Assembly: GCA_020062665.1 (NCBI GenBank)
Contig: JAGUVW010000022.1
Span: 1-64,000, forward strand
Reading direction: 5' to 3'
From: Pseudomonadales bacterium
GTDB taxonomy: Bacteria; Pseudomonadota; Gammaproteobacteria; Pseudomonadales; Ketobacteraceae
Length of the DNA stretch: 64,000 bases
Shown here piece by piece: positions 53,331 through 62,600 of this stretch. Made by a program: the position numbers and the translations under genes. Positions within the stretch are counted from its first letter, which is position 1, and each line of letters opens with the position of its first letter. The notes below the pieces were generated by a model. It made no database searches and had not been told where the DNA came from. It saw only the letters and a program-made list of their open reading frames with translations.

Positions 53331-54392
53331 ATGTCGAATCAACCGTCGAACCCGTCCCAACCTTCCCTCAGCTACAAGGATGCCGGCGTGGACATCAATG
53401 CCGGTGGCGAACTGGTGGAACGCATCAAGGGCGTGGCGAAACGCACCAAGCGCCCGGAAGTGCTGGGTGGTCTGGGGGGCTTCGGTGCCCTGTGCGAGAT
53501 TCCTTCCAAATACAAACAGCCGGTACTGGTGAGCGGCACCGACGGCGTGGGCACCAAGCTGCGTCTGGCCATCGACCTGAAAAAGCATGACACCGTGGGC
53601 ATCGACCTGGTGGCCATGTGCGTCAACGACCTGATCGTCACCGGCGCCGAGCCGCTGTTCTTCCTCGACTATTACGCCACCGGCCACCTGGACGTAGACA
53701 CCGCCGCCAGCGTGATCACTGGCATTGGCGCCGGCTGCGAACAGGCCGGCTGTGCCCTGGTGGGCGGCGAAACCGCCGAAATGCCCGGCATGTACGAAGG
53801 CGAGGACTACGATCTGGCCGGCTTCTGCGTCGGCGTGGTGGAAAAGTCCCGCATCATCGACGGCAGCCAGGTGAAAGCCGGCGATACCCTGATCGCCCTG
53901 GCCTCATCCGGCCCCCACTCCAACGGCTACTCCCTGATCCGCAAGATCATCGAGGTTTCCAAGGCCGACCTGAACCAGACCCTGGACGGCAAACCGCTGA
54001 AGAACCTGCTGCTGGAACCCACCCGCATCTACGTGAAAAACCTGCTGGCGCTGATCGAGCAGGTGAATGTGAAAGCGCTGGCGCACATCACTGGCGGCGG
54101 CCTGCTGGAAAACGTGCCGCGCGTGCTGCCGGAATTCACCAACGCGGTGATCGACACGACGTCCTGGGAACTGCCGGCCGTGTTCAAGTGGCTGCAGCAG
54201 AACGGCAACGTGGCGATACGCGAAATGCACCGCACCTTCAACTGCGGCGTGGGCATGGTGATCTGCGTGGCGGCGGCCGACGCCGACAAAACCCTGCAGG
54301 CGCTGGCCACGCTGGGCGAGAAAGCCTGGGTGGTGGGCCAGATCGTGGCCAGCGAACAACAGGAACCGGAAACCATCCTGAACGGCATCTGA
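53331..54392 (+). CDS. purM: Phosphoribosylformylglycinamidine cyclo-ligase
   Basis: This 353-aa AIR synthetase closes the imidazole ring in step five of purine synthesis. It opens [20 protein letters not shown] and has [59 protein letters not shown] and [16 protein letters not shown]. The length is standard. It is followed by purN after 95 bp, probably on the same transcript. Confidence 0.97.
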   Translation: MSNQPSNPSQPSLSYKDAGVDINAGGELVERIKGVAKRTKRPEVLGGLGGFGALCEIPSKYKQPVLVSGTDGVGTKLRLAIDLKKHDTVGIDLVAMCVNDLIVTGAEPLFFLDYYATGHLDVDTAASVITGIGAGCEQAGCALVGGETAEMPGMYEGEDYDLAGFCVGVVEKSRIIDGSQVKAGDTLIALASSGPHSNGYSLIRKIIEVSKADLNQTLDGKPLKNLLLEPTRIYVKNLLALIEQVNVKALAHITGGGLLENVPRVLPEFTNAVIDTTSWELPAVFKWLQQNGNVAIREMHRTFNCGVGMVICVAAADADKTLQALATLGEKAWVVGQIVASEQQEPETILNGI

Positions 54393-54487
54393 CCGGATCG
54401 GGCTGCCGCGCACGCAGCCCCCTCTTCGGCCAACTGGCTGCCGGCTTCGCGTAATCCACGCGCCGGCGCCTCACCCGACACAGACCC

Positions 54488-55153
54488 ATGACATCTGAAG
54501 CCACACAAACCATGCCCATCGTGGTGCTGATCTCCGGCAGCGGCACCAATCTACAGGCCATCATCGACGCCATCGAAGCCGGCACCCTCGCCGCCCGCAT
54601 CGCGCTGGTCATCAGCAACCGGGCCGACGCCGCCGGCCTTGAACGCGCAAAACGCCACGGCATTCCCACCCAGGTGATCGACCACCGCGAATTCCGCGAC
54701 CGGGAATCGTTCGACCTCGCCCTGCAGTCAGCCATCGAATCCCACCACCCCCGGCTGGTGGTGCTGGCCGGTTTCATGCGGATTCTCACCGACGGCTTCG
54801 TGCGGCATTTCAGCGGGCGCCTGCTGAACATTCATCCGTCGCTGCTGCCCAAATTCAAAGGCCTGAACACCCATGCCCGCGCCATCGAGGCCGGCGAACG
54901 CGAACACGGCTGCAGCGTACATTTTGTGACGCCGGAACTGGATGCAGGCGCGGTGATCGGTCAGGCTCGGGTGGCCATCGCGACCGACGACACGGCAGAA
55001 ACGCTGGCGGCCAAAGTGCAACAGCTGGAACACAGACTCTATCCCGCCTGCGTGGGATTATTCTGCAATGGAACACTGGAATTGAAGGGTGACGTGGCGC
55101 TGCTGAATGGCAAGCCGTTACCCCCCACCGGACTGGATCTCACCGGAGCCTGA
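54488..55153 (+). CDS. purN: Phosphoribosylglycinamide formyltransferase
   Basis: This 221-aa GAR transformylase uses 10-formyl-tetrahydrofolate in step three of purine synthesis. It has VLISGSGTNLQAIID, the catalytic HPSLLPKFKGLNTHARAIEAGEREHGCSVHFVTPELDAG (Asn-His-Asp triad) and AGFMRIL. Met9 is an alternative start close to the usual N-terminus. The DUF3108 gene starts 4 bp after the stop. Confidence 0.96.
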   Translation: MTSEATQTMPIVVLISGSGTNLQAIIDAIEAGTLAARIALVISNRADAAGLERAKRHGIPTQVIDHREFRDRESFDLALQSAIESHHPRLVVLAGFMRILTDGFVRHFSGRLLNIHPSLLPKFKGLNTHARAIEAGEREHGCSVHFVTPELDAGAVIGQARVAIATDDTAETLAAKVQQLEHRLYPACVGLFCNGTLELKGDVALLNGKPLPPTGLDLTGA

Positions 55154-55157
55154 CGAC

Positions 55158-55859
55158 ATGCTTTTTCTGCAACGAATACTGCTGGCCCTGCTAGTGGCGA
55201 CCACCCTGCCCGCAGCGGCCCAACCACTGGATCAGGTACTGCGCCCGTTCACCGCTCACTACAAGGGTCGCGCCAATGGTCTGGCGGTGTCCGATCTGGG
55301 CATGCGGGAACTCAAGCCCCTGGGCGACGGCCGCTACCAGCTGCAGTACAGCGCCAGTGCCATGATCTACACCCTGGAAGAAACCAGCGTGTTCAAAATT
55401 GAAGACGGCATGATCGTGCCCCAGACCTATCGCTCCAACCGGGGCAGCTTTTTCAACCGCCGCAAGGCCAGCCTGGACTTCGACTGGAGCAAAGGTCAGG
55501 GACGCTACGAGTTCAAGGGCAAGCGCGGCGAGTTCGTGCTGGAACCCAATACCCAGGATCCGCTGACCGGCGGGCTGGAGCTGGCCCGGCTGCTGCGGGC
55601 GGATCAGGCCAAATACCTGTATCGGGAAGCAGAAAAGCGCGGCATCAGCAGCAACGAACTGGTACTGATCGATCAACCGGAAATCGAAACCGCCATCGGC
55701 ACCCTGAAAAGCTGGCACCTGGAGCGCCTGCACAAGGATCCCAAACGCAAAACCGAGATCTGGCTGCACCACGATTACCCCGCCATCGCCCTGCGCGTGC
55801 ACCAGCTCGACGACGGGGATGAGTTCCAGCTGGATATCACCAAACTGGAACAGAACTGA
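55158..55859 (+). CDS. DUF3108 exported protein
   Basis: This 233-aa protein has a signal peptide (about 1-21, ending AAAQ) and a DUF3108 beta-rich periplasmic domain with FTAHYKGRANGLAVSDLGMRELKPLGDGRYQLQYSASAMIYTLEETSVFKIEDGMIVPQTYRSNR. The function of the family is unknown. Starting at 55158 keeps the signal peptide at the N-terminus. It is directly downstream of purN, as is common in pseudomonad-type genomes. It ends 4 bp from the convergent LPP20 gene. Confidence 0.88.
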   Translation: MLFLQRILLALLVATTLPAAAQPLDQVLRPFTAHYKGRANGLAVSDLGMRELKPLGDGRYQLQYSASAMIYTLEETSVFKIEDGMIVPQTYRSNRGSFFNRRKASLDFDWSKGQGRYEFKGKRGEFVLEPNTQDPLTGGLELARLLRADQAKYLYREAEKRGISSNELVLIDQPEIETAIGTLKSWHLERLHKDPKRKTEIWLHHDYPAIALRVHQLDDGDEFQLDITKLEQN

Positions 55860-55862
55860 CGG

Positions 55863-56855
55863 TCACTTGGCCGTAACGGTAGTCAGCATCTCGAACACCT
55901 GGCCGGGCAGATCGGCGTTCACCGTATCCCGCAGCCGCTGCCCCACCAGCGATTCGCTGGTGGCAGACGCCTTCACCGGCCAGCGCTTCTTCGCCAGCAC
56001 CTCATCGCCATCGGTGAAGATCAGCTCGTAGGAACCGCGAATCCAGAACCAGCCCTGCTTGCTTTCCGGTTCAGTGGTATCCATCAGGCCGGTGAAACGC
56101 AGGTTCGCCGCTGGATCGATCTGAATGCCCATCTGGGTCACCGCCCGCTGCAATTCCATTTTCACCGAGGGATCGGTGGATTCCACCGCGCAGCGCAGAC
56201 TGGACAGGGCCTGACGCAGGGTGTCCTCGATGGCGGCGGTGTCATGGGGCGTTTTCACACCACGGCCGTCGGCCACCACCATCAGGTTGGCGTTCACCTG
56301 TTCCCGCGTGATCTGTTCCAGCCGTGCCTGATTCAGGGCATTGAGCGCCGCAATCACATTGGGCGCTTTGTTGCTGGCGTAACCCAGCAGGCTGTCCACC
56401 TTGCGGTCGGACTGCAGGATGCTCTGGCGGAAACGGCTGGCAGCGGCCTGCTTGTCCAGAATCGCCAGGGCATGAATGCGGCCCTGCTCGGTTTCGTAGT
56501 ACTCCACCACCTTGGCGCCTGCCACCACCTGTTTCGCCTCGGTGGTGATGCTGCGGCTCAGGCGCTGCTCGTTGGTGGCCACCGCACCTTCCGCCCCGCT
56601 GCTCACGGATGCAGAGGAAAAGTCCAGTGACGTTTCTGCCACCTGCACTTCAAAAATCTTCGCCAGGTTGGCCAGCGCGCGATCCGCCGCCGTCTGGCGT
56701 TCATCCGCCTCGCCCGTTGCGCTCAGGTACTGCTTTTCAGAGTAATGAGCCGACGGGTTGTCGATCCAGTCCGGGATGGTGGTGGCACAGGCAGCCAGCT
56801 GCGCGCTAACCGCCAGCAGTGCGACGCGAAAAACCGATCCGATGGTGATATTCAT
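55863..56855 (-). CDS. LPP20-family lipoprotein, long form
   Basis: This 330-aa lipoprotein has the lipobox LAAC with Cys23. An LPP20 domain follows (PDWIDNPSAHYSEKQYLSATGEADERQTAADRALANLAKIFEVQVA) with a helical region and a C-terminal beta-rich part (WFWIRGSYELIFTDGDEVLAKKRWPVKASA). The residues after the Cys (Ala-Thr-Thr) favour the outer membrane. It is last in the four-gene lipoprotein operon and overlaps the COG3014 gene as ATGA. The role is unknown, probably envelope. Confidence 0.85.
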   Translation of the reverse strand: MNITIGSVFRVALLAVSAQLAACATTIPDWIDNPSAHYSEKQYLSATGEADERQTAADRALANLAKIFEVQVAETSLDFSSASVSSGAEGAVATNEQRLSRSITTEAKQVVAGAKVVEYYETEQGRIHALAILDKQAAASRFRQSILQSDRKVDSLLGYASNKAPNVIAALNALNQARLEQITREQVNANLMVVADGRGVKTPHDTAAIEDTLRQALSSLRCAVESTDPSVKMELQRAVTQMGIQIDPAANLRFTGLMDTTEPESKQGWFWIRGSYELIFTDGDEVLAKKRWPVKASATSESLVGQRLRDTVNADLPGQVFEMLTTVTAK

Positions 56856-58183
56856 GGCGATGTTCCTGCATCAGTGGATGTGGAAGTGGCTGTTGAAATG
56901 GACGGGGGCTCGGCAGCAGCCGGCGCCGCCGGATACCCCAGAGGCGCGGCGCTGAGTTCACCCAGCACCAGTACAGCCTTGCGCCCCTGGGCGGCAGCCT
57001 GCAACGGCGCATCCTGCGCGCCAGCCCAATGGGGAATGCTGATCTGGGCACCCGCGGGTACGCTCACCCGGGCAACCTGAATGCTGGCGGGCAGCATGTT
57101 CCAGCTGCGCACGTCCGCCTGCTCCGACACGACGGTGGCGAGATTGGCAATCAGGCCCGCCATGTCGCTCTTGTTCTGTGCCTCGTTGACCATGTTGTAC
57201 TTGGCCACCGCACGGGTGGTGGCCGTGGCCAGGATGCGGGTCATGTCATCCGCCAGATCGTCGCGGGCACGGGCTTCCAGATCCTCGATCACTTGCGTGG
57301 CGATGTGGCCGCCATTCACCTGCAGCGTGAGCGGGCGCGTCATGTGGCGGGAGGGATGGTAAGTCGGCACCACCACCGAGATGAACTGGGCGTTCTCCCC
57401 TGCCACCACCGACACGCGCGCTTCGCTCTTGCTGCTCACCACGCCGTCGAAATAGATCACAAACAGTTCGCCTGCTGATGGCGCAAGCGGCGTGCGGGAA
57501 AATTCCTTCTGCAGTTTTTCGAATTCATCCTTCAGTCCCTGACGCTGGGTGAGCAACAACAGGCTGTCCTGCAGTGCCGCCGGCACCGGCTGACCCCGCT
57601 GCTGCAGAACGCCATAAGCCTGGCGATAGCTGATCAGCGCGTTGTCCCACTCGCGGTTGAGTTCGTAAATCATGCCCGCCAGAAAGCGCGCACTGGGCAA
57701 CTGGCCGCTGCTGCTGTCTTCTTTCGCCAGCCGCTGCATTTCCACCTGGGATTGCAGGATCTCGACCCGCGCACCATCCAGATCGCCCTGACACAGATAG
57801 GTAAGCGCCAGCATGACATGCACCAGCACCAGATCGGTGGGCGTTCCCGTGTAGCTGCGCAGGGTTTCGTTGGCGGATACCGACGCCAGGTTTTCCACCA
57901 TGCTGGTGGCCTGCAGGGCCGCCATGATGCGCTGGGCCTCGGCCAGATCGGTGCGGGCGTCCGGCAATTCACCCAGATAGAATTTGAGGGTGCCCCGGTT
58001 CAGCAGAAACTGGGCGCGATCCCGCTCCGGCGGATCGATCTTGTCCAGTTGCTGCAGGGCCTCTGCAGCCCCCAGCGCAGGCAACTGCCCGGCGATCTGG
58101 TTGACCTGCCAGGCGGTGCATCCCTGCAGAAATAACAGCGCCAACCCGATGGCTGGCGCTAACAGGCTGCGGGAAATCAACAT
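56852..58183 (-). CDS. COG3014-type lipoprotein with TPR-like repeats
   Basis: This 443-aa lipoprotein has the lipobox LQGC with Cys22 and a helical repeat region (about 40-230) resembling TPRs (AQFLLNRGTLKFYLGELPDARTDLAEAQ; AGMIYELNREWDNALISYRQAY). A beta-rich C-terminal domain has GELFVIYFDGVVSSKSEARVS, and the tail is Ala/Ser/Thr-rich and disordered. It fits the uncharacterised COG3014 family that travels with LpoB and LPP20 genes. TAGGAG precedes the ATG at 58183, 14 bp after lpoB. Confidence 0.8.
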   Translation of the reverse strand: MLISRSLLAPAIGLALLFLQGCTAWQVNQIAGQLPALGAAEALQQLDKIDPPERDRAQFLLNRGTLKFYLGELPDARTDLAEAQRIMAALQATSMVENLASVSANETLRSYTGTPTDLVLVHVMLALTYLCQGDLDGARVEILQSQVEMQRLAKEDSSSGQLPSARFLAGMIYELNREWDNALISYRQAYGVLQQRGQPVPAALQDSLLLLTQRQGLKDEFEKLQKEFSRTPLAPSAGELFVIYFDGVVSSKSEARVSVVAGENAQFISVVVPTYHPSRHMTRPLTLQVNGGHIATQVIEDLEARARDDLADDMTRILATATTRAVAKYNMVNEAQNKSDMAGLIANLATVVSEQADVRSWNMLPASIQVARVSVPAGAQISIPHWAGAQDAPLQAAAQGRKAVLVLGELSAAPLGYPAAPAAAEPPSISTATSTSTDAGTSP

Positions 58184-58197
58184 CCCGGCTCCTAGAT

Positions 58198-58785
58198 TCA
58201 ATAGCGGATTTTGGCGTTCTTGACGAACTTCTTGATCTTCTTCTGACCCAGCCACACCTTGCGGTTGTCGGCCATGCTCACCATGGTGAGATCCACCTGG
58301 TAGTAACGCACCTGCTCGTTGCTGTCCACGTCGATGATGGTGTTGATCTGGCCGATCAGCATGAAGTCGGCGCCCAGTTCCTGGCCGGCGGCCTTGCGGG
58401 TGGCTTCGCTGGCGTTCAGGTCCATGTCGATGCGCTCGTCGCGGATCTCGCCGCGCTCATCGCGGGAAGCGACAAAATCCACCCGGCCGGAATTCACCAG
58501 TTCACGCTCCATGTCGGCAACGAAGGTCTTCACGTTGATGTGTTCATGGCTGAGGTTGCGCACGGTGCCTACGATCACGGCGGGACGCTGCCCCTTGCGA
58601 CCGGTGAACTCGCCGATCCACGGGCGGGCCAACGCATCCTGAATCATTTCCTGGGCCACCAGACGGGAGTCGGTGTCGTTCCAGGCGCCGCTGAGGTCGA
58701 TGGTTTCATCGGTGGCGACGCGCTCAACCGTGGTACCGCAGGCAGTGATCAACAGCGCCATCAAGGCAATCAGGATTTTTTTCAT
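58198..58785 (-). CDS. lpoB: LpoB-type penicillin-binding protein activator
   Basis: This 195-aa outer-membrane lipoprotein has the lipobox ITAC with Cys16, a short linker and the LpoB/COG3417 domain with DLSGAWNDTDSRLVAQEMIQDAL, RPAVIVGTVRNLSHEHI and LGADFMLIGQINTIIDVDSNEQVRYYQVDLTMV. E. coli LpoB reaches through peptidoglycan to activate PBP1b. This one lacks a long Pro-rich linker, so it may instead be a paralogue working with the surrounding lipoproteins. It overlaps the gene upstream as ATGA. Confidence 0.88.
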   Translation of the reverse strand: MKKILIALMALLITACGTTVERVATDETIDLSGAWNDTDSRLVAQEMIQDALARPWIGEFTGRKGQRPAVIVGTVRNLSHEHINVKTFVADMERELVNSGRVDFVASRDERGEIRDERIDMDLNASEATRKAAGQELGADFMLIGQINTIIDVDSNEQVRYYQVDLTMVSMADNRKVWLGQKKIKKFVKNAKIRY

Positions 58786-59345
58786 TCTTTGGTTTCCTTC
58801 ACGAAGCGATCAAAGTTGGCGTTGGCTTTCTGGGCGTAAAACTGTTTGAAGCTGGTGGACAGTTTGTTGGCGGCCGAAATGGCGTCGCCCAGGGCTTTCA
58901 TATCCATTTCCGCCATGGAGTAAATGATGCCGGTGTTGGGATCGCGCCAGCGGCCCTTGATCTTGGCACCGTTCAGGGCGGTTTGAGTGGTGGCATTGAT
59001 GCTTTGTTCAATGCTGAGTTCAGCGTTGCTGTCGACACCGGCGCTGGCGCTGTAGTCGGACATGGTGCTGTCGATGAAGGTGGACACGACCCGCGCCACT
59101 TCGGCCCGGGCGCGATTGTCGGCGGCGGCGGTTTGCAGGGCATCGTCATTGAGCACCGGCGCTGAACCCACGCCGTGGATCAGGCGACCTTTGTCATCGC
59201 TCACGGCCTGGGTTCCCTCGTTCACCCAGTCAGGAGCGTCTTCGATGCCCAGGTCACTTTCAATCTTGGGGGAACTGCTGCAGGCCGCCAGCAGCATGGC
59301 CGCGAAGAAGGCGAGTAGCAGGGATGATGTGCGTTTCATGTCCAT
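58782..59345 (-). CDS. LPP20-family lipoprotein, short form
   Basis: This 187-aa lipoprotein has the lipobox LAAC with Cys22 and an LPP20 domain (APDWVNEGTQ...GRLIHGVGSAPVLNDDALQTAAADNRARAEVARVVSTFID). The end (LSTSFKQFYAQKANANFDRFVKETKE) is helical. It is the first gene of the lipoprotein operon. Met3 is an equally good start. Paralogous in the core to the last gene of the operon, it could form a mixed envelope complex with it and LpoB. Confidence 0.87.
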   Translation of the reverse strand: MDMKRTSSLLLAFFAAMLLAACSSSPKIESDLGIEDAPDWVNEGTQAVSDDKGRLIHGVGSAPVLNDDALQTAAADNRARAEVARVVSTFIDSTMSDYSASAGVDSNAELSIEQSINATTQTALNGAKIKGRWRDPNTGIIYSMAEMDMKALGDAISAANKLSTSFKQFYAQKANANFDRFVKETKE

Positions 59346-59491
59346 GGCTCCTTGTATGCCTCACCCAACGAAGGGCTGAAAGCTACAAGCTTATAGCAGT
59401 TTTCGCTGAACGGCGACTGAATGGCGAGCGGACTTTTTCACGTCTGCCGTGGCAGGCTGATGTCCGTCAACGATTTAGCGGGCCGCTCAAG

Positions 59492-59518
59492 AAAAAGGCC
59501 GGAGGATGTCCCCCGGCC
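59492..59518 (-). terminator. Rho-independent terminator after the phytase-like gene
   Basis: On the minus strand GGCCGG...CCGGCC forms a GC-rich stem followed by TTTTT (the A run at 59492-59497). Two more hairpins stand between it and the stop codon: GCGATTCCG-TTG-CGGAATCGC (59524-59544) and GCGTGT/ACACGC (59543-59563). Confidence 0.8.
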
Positions 59519-59564
59519 CTGATGCGATTCCGTTGCGGAATCGCGTGTACCTGCAGCACACGCG

Positions 59565-62423
59565 TTACTTGATCTGGTAGATCGAGGTGGTGCCGCTGAC
59601 TTCGTTGCCCACGATCAGGCGGGCGATGCCGTCGGGCATGTGGGTGCCCGGAATGAACGTGAGACCTTCGGGCCCCAGATCACCGGCCTGGGCGGAGTCC
59701 ACCGGCGCGGTGAAATCACGATGATTCAGGTAACCGGCATACTGGGGGCCGTAAGGATTGGTGATGTCGTACACCATGATGCCGCCGACCCGCTCCAGTC
59801 CCACGAAGGCGTAGAGATGACCGTTGACCCAGCCAGTAGCCAAACCTTCCGGCTCGGGGCCTTTGTCGTCGCTGCGGCTGTCGAAGCTGTTGTCGTCGTT
59901 GGACGCGTTGAAGTGCGCCGGCAGATGTTCGGCGGTGATGCGCTCGAAGTCCGAACCACTGTCAAACACCTGCTGGCCAAGCGCGTTCCAGATGGAAAAC
60001 GAACGGGCACCGAAAGCATACAGCTCCTGATAAATGCCGTTGCTGTCGCGGCCCAGCGTGGTAGTGACTTTCAGGCGACCCAGACGGCTGTTGGCGGCAT
60101 CGGCACTCAGCGCAGGGCTGAGCAGGCCAGCGCTGTTCAGTGCGCCCACGCGGCTTTCTTCGCTGTAAGTGGAATAGTCGCGGCTGTCACCTTCGTTGGC
60201 CGACACGATCCAGTCCTTGCTGTTCCACTGATACGCGGCAATCGCGTCCGGCATGTACACGCCCTTGAGGGACTTCCACTTACCCAGGCGCAGTGCGTTG
60301 TCGCGATCGCTCACATCCAGCTCGTTGCCAGCCAGACTGAAATCCTTGAAGCCCAGTGCGGCGATGGATGTCACGCTGGCGGCGTTGACGTTGATGATCG
60401 CCAGCGCATTGGCTTCCTGCAGCGACACCCACGCGGTCTTGCCATCGGCAGACAGTGCGATGTATTCCGGCTCCAGATCCTGCGCCACTGATGCGCCAGG
60501 GCCAAACACGCGCACGCCCGCAGGCAATTCTGCATGACGGCTGCCACCCAGGTTGAAATCGGTGAAGCGCACCTGACTCACACTGGCAGACGCGATGCCG
60601 GCAGACAGATCGACGATGCTGACGCTGCCTTCCGGATCGACGCTGTAATCGCCGCTCGGTTCACCTTCATTGGCGGTGAGAATTTTCTTGCCATCCGGTG
60701 TGAAGGTCAGCATGTCCGGCAGTGCGCCCACTTCGAACAGGCCCAGCAGGCTGAGGTCGCTGCTCTGGTAAAGCGCTACAAAACCGTTCTGCTGTTTGTC
60801 GGCGGCTTCAATGGCAACGGCGATCATGCCATCACGGTAGGCCACGCTGTTGGCGGCACCCAGTCCGGGGCCGGCGGCTTTCACATTGATGCTGCCGATC
60901 TTGGCCGGTGCAGACGGCGTGGATGCATCCAGCACGTCCACCACGCCGTCATTGGCGTTCACCACATAAATGCGCTGCAGCTGGGGATCATGGGCCACGA
61001 TTTCCGCTGCAGACTCACCGAAGACACCCGACGCGTAGGTACCTTCGTGACTCAGGCTGACAGTGGCGGGTGCCGGGCCTGCTGACAGTTTCTGACCGAT
61101 ATCCAGAATCACGGCGCGCGTGACTTCGTTGGTGATGCCGAAATCGTTGTCGTTGATCAGCAGCAGGTGTTTGTCATCCAGCAGCGTCACGCCTTCGATC
61201 TTCGACGGCAGCACACCGGGGGCAACATCGGTCAGGCTGTTGAACACCAGTTTCTTTGCTGCCGGTTTGGCGCCGATCAGCGCGGTGTCACGCACCTGTT
61301 CCAGCGATGGGGTGGTGCTCATATCGTCCAGCGCACTGCCCAGAATATTGTCGGCAGTTTTCAGGTTGGCGCGGTAGAGTTTGGTGGTGTCGCTGATGCG
61401 TTCCAGCACGATCAGATCGTCCTCCGCCAGCGCAAACATCTCGCTGACTTTCACATCGCTCTGCTTGTTGGCTTTTGCTGCGGCCACGTCACCGCGATTG
61501 GTGGGAATGTCCGCATAGGTTTGAGCGGTGTCCATCACGTAGGTGTATTCGCCGACGACGGAGGTCACTTCACCTTTCTTGTTCAGCGCCAGTTTCAGGA
61601 TGCGCACGTTGCGTGAAGCTTTGTAAGCATCGTCGTTGGGATTGGACAGCGGATTCTGCAGGGCGAAATAGAGGAACTTCTGATCTGGCGTCACGGCGAT
61701 GGATTCGGCGCCGCGATTGAGTTTGCGCTTCTTCAGGATCTCCGGCAGCAGACCGGCGACCGGATAGCTGGCGCTCGCCAGGTCCTGCTCCAGCGTGGCG
61801 GGCACGATGCGCTGCAGGATGCGGCCGTCGCGGTTCACGTGCACGATGGACGGGCCATATTCTTCCGCTACCCAGAAGGTGCCGTTTTTCAGCACCACCA
61901 GCGCTTCGGTATCAAGTCCGTTTACATCGAACGCCACCGGATGGCCGAGGGAATCATAGGCGTTTTCGGTGTCGGTCTGGCTGAAGGGATTGGGCAGGCC
62001 GGTGATGGGCGTACCCTGCGCATCCTTGAGCGGAATCTTCGCCAGGATTTCGTAGTCGATGCCGTCGCCACGCAGTTTGGTTTTCAGCGCGATCTTGTAA
62101 ATGGTGGGGGTGAAATCCGGCTGTGGGAATACTTTGCCCAGATCGTCAGCGCCGCAGAAACCTTCGATGCCGATGACGGCCAGGGTTTCATTGCAGGCGA
62201 TGTTGGGGCCGCGATCGGTGACGGTCCAGAACACGTTGGCCGGATCGCCGGGGCGATGGTAGGCGCCGCTGCCGAAGCCGGTGGACAGATTTAGCGTCTT
62301 GCCGCCGTCGAAGCTGACGCTGCCGAGCGAATCGGTAATCTGGACTTCGCCGGAATGCAGTTTGCAGCCCGCCAGCGTGCCTGCGGCCATGGCGAGGATG
62401 ATGGCCTTGCGCAGTGTACTCAT
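59565..62423 (-). CDS. Esterase-like phytase / choice-of-anchor I fusion lipoprotein
   Basis: This 952-aa lipoprotein has the lipobox LAGC with Cys20. The first half (about 30-450) resembles the 'esterase-like activity of phytase' propeller (GSGAYHRPGDPANVFWTVTDRGPNI; LDTEALVVLKNGTFWVAEEYGPSIVHVNRDGRI; RGAESIAVTPDQKFLYFALQNPL; PSKIEGVTLLDDKHLLLINDNDF). The second half (about 450-952) is a choice-of-anchor I propeller (NEGDSRDYSTYSEESRV; KGPEPEGLATGWVNGHLYAFVGLERVGGIMVYDI). It probably hydrolyses phosphate esters outside the cytoplasm. A Pho box lies upstream, which agrees. GGGGGAA precedes the ATG. Confidence 0.85.
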   Translation of the reverse strand: MSTLRKAIILAMAAGTLAGCKLHSGEVQITDSLGSVSFDGGKTLNLSTGFGSGAYHRPGDPANVFWTVTDRGPNIACNETLAVIGIEGFCGADDLGKVFPQPDFTPTIYKIALKTKLRGDGIDYEILAKIPLKDAQGTPITGLPNPFSQTDTENAYDSLGHPVAFDVNGLDTEALVVLKNGTFWVAEEYGPSIVHVNRDGRILQRIVPATLEQDLASASYPVAGLLPEILKKRKLNRGAESIAVTPDQKFLYFALQNPLSNPNDDAYKASRNVRILKLALNKKGEVTSVVGEYTYVMDTAQTYADIPTNRGDVAAAKANKQSDVKVSEMFALAEDDLIVLERISDTTKLYRANLKTADNILGSALDDMSTTPSLEQVRDTALIGAKPAAKKLVFNSLTDVAPGVLPSKIEGVTLLDDKHLLLINDNDFGITNEVTRAVILDIGQKLSAGPAPATVSLSHEGTYASGVFGESAAEIVAHDPQLQRIYVVNANDGVVDVLDASTPSAPAKIGSINVKAAGPGLGAANSVAYRDGMIAVAIEAADKQQNGFVALYQSSDLSLLGLFEVGALPDMLTFTPDGKKILTANEGEPSGDYSVDPEGSVSIVDLSAGIASASVSQVRFTDFNLGGSRHAELPAGVRVFGPGASVAQDLEPEYIALSADGKTAWVSLQEANALAIINVNAASVTSIAALGFKDFSLAGNELDVSDRDNALRLGKWKSLKGVYMPDAIAAYQWNSKDWIVSANEGDSRDYSTYSEESRVGALNSAGLLSPALSADAANSRLGRLKVTTTLGRDSNGIYQELYAFGARSFSIWNALGQQVFDSGSDFERITAEHLPAHFNASNDDNSFDSRSDDKGPEPEGLATGWVNGHLYAFVGLERVGGIMVYDITNPYGPQYAGYLNHRDFTAPVDSAQAGDLGPEGLTFIPGTHMPDGIARLIVGNEVSGTTSIYQIK

Positions 62424-62472
62424 GGTGTTCCCCCAAATCAGGATGATCGAATTTTTGTGCAGGGGGCAGCGT

Positions 62473-62490
62473 ATGACGGGAACGTGACAG
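62473..62490 (-). promoter_or_regulatory. Pho box upstream of the phytase-like gene
   Basis: On the minus strand CTGTCACGTTCCCGTCAT is two 7-bp repeats (CTGTCAC, CCGTCAT) with a 4-bp spacer, close to the PhoB consensus CTGTCAT-N4-CTGTCAT. A third, weaker repeat (AATTCAT, 62501-62495) is in phase upstream. It ends 50 bases before the ATG, a normal position for PhoB activation. Confidence 0.7.
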
Positions 62491-62539
62491 GTTTATGAAT
62501 TGGCTGGAAATTCGGCGCCGAATAAAAACGGCAGACACG

Positions 62540-62571
62540 AAAAAGCCGGCGCTCTTTACAGCAGCCGGCTT
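62540..62571 (-). terminator. Rho-independent terminator after dcd
   Basis: On the minus strand an 8-bp stem (AAGCCGGC/GCCGGCTT) with a 13-base loop is followed by a five-T run (A run at 62540-62544). It ends the dcd transcript 30 bases after the stop and before the phytase-like gene's Pho box. Confidence 0.8.
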
Positions 62572-62600
62572 GAAGTGGATCGTGGCGACAGAAAAACGGT

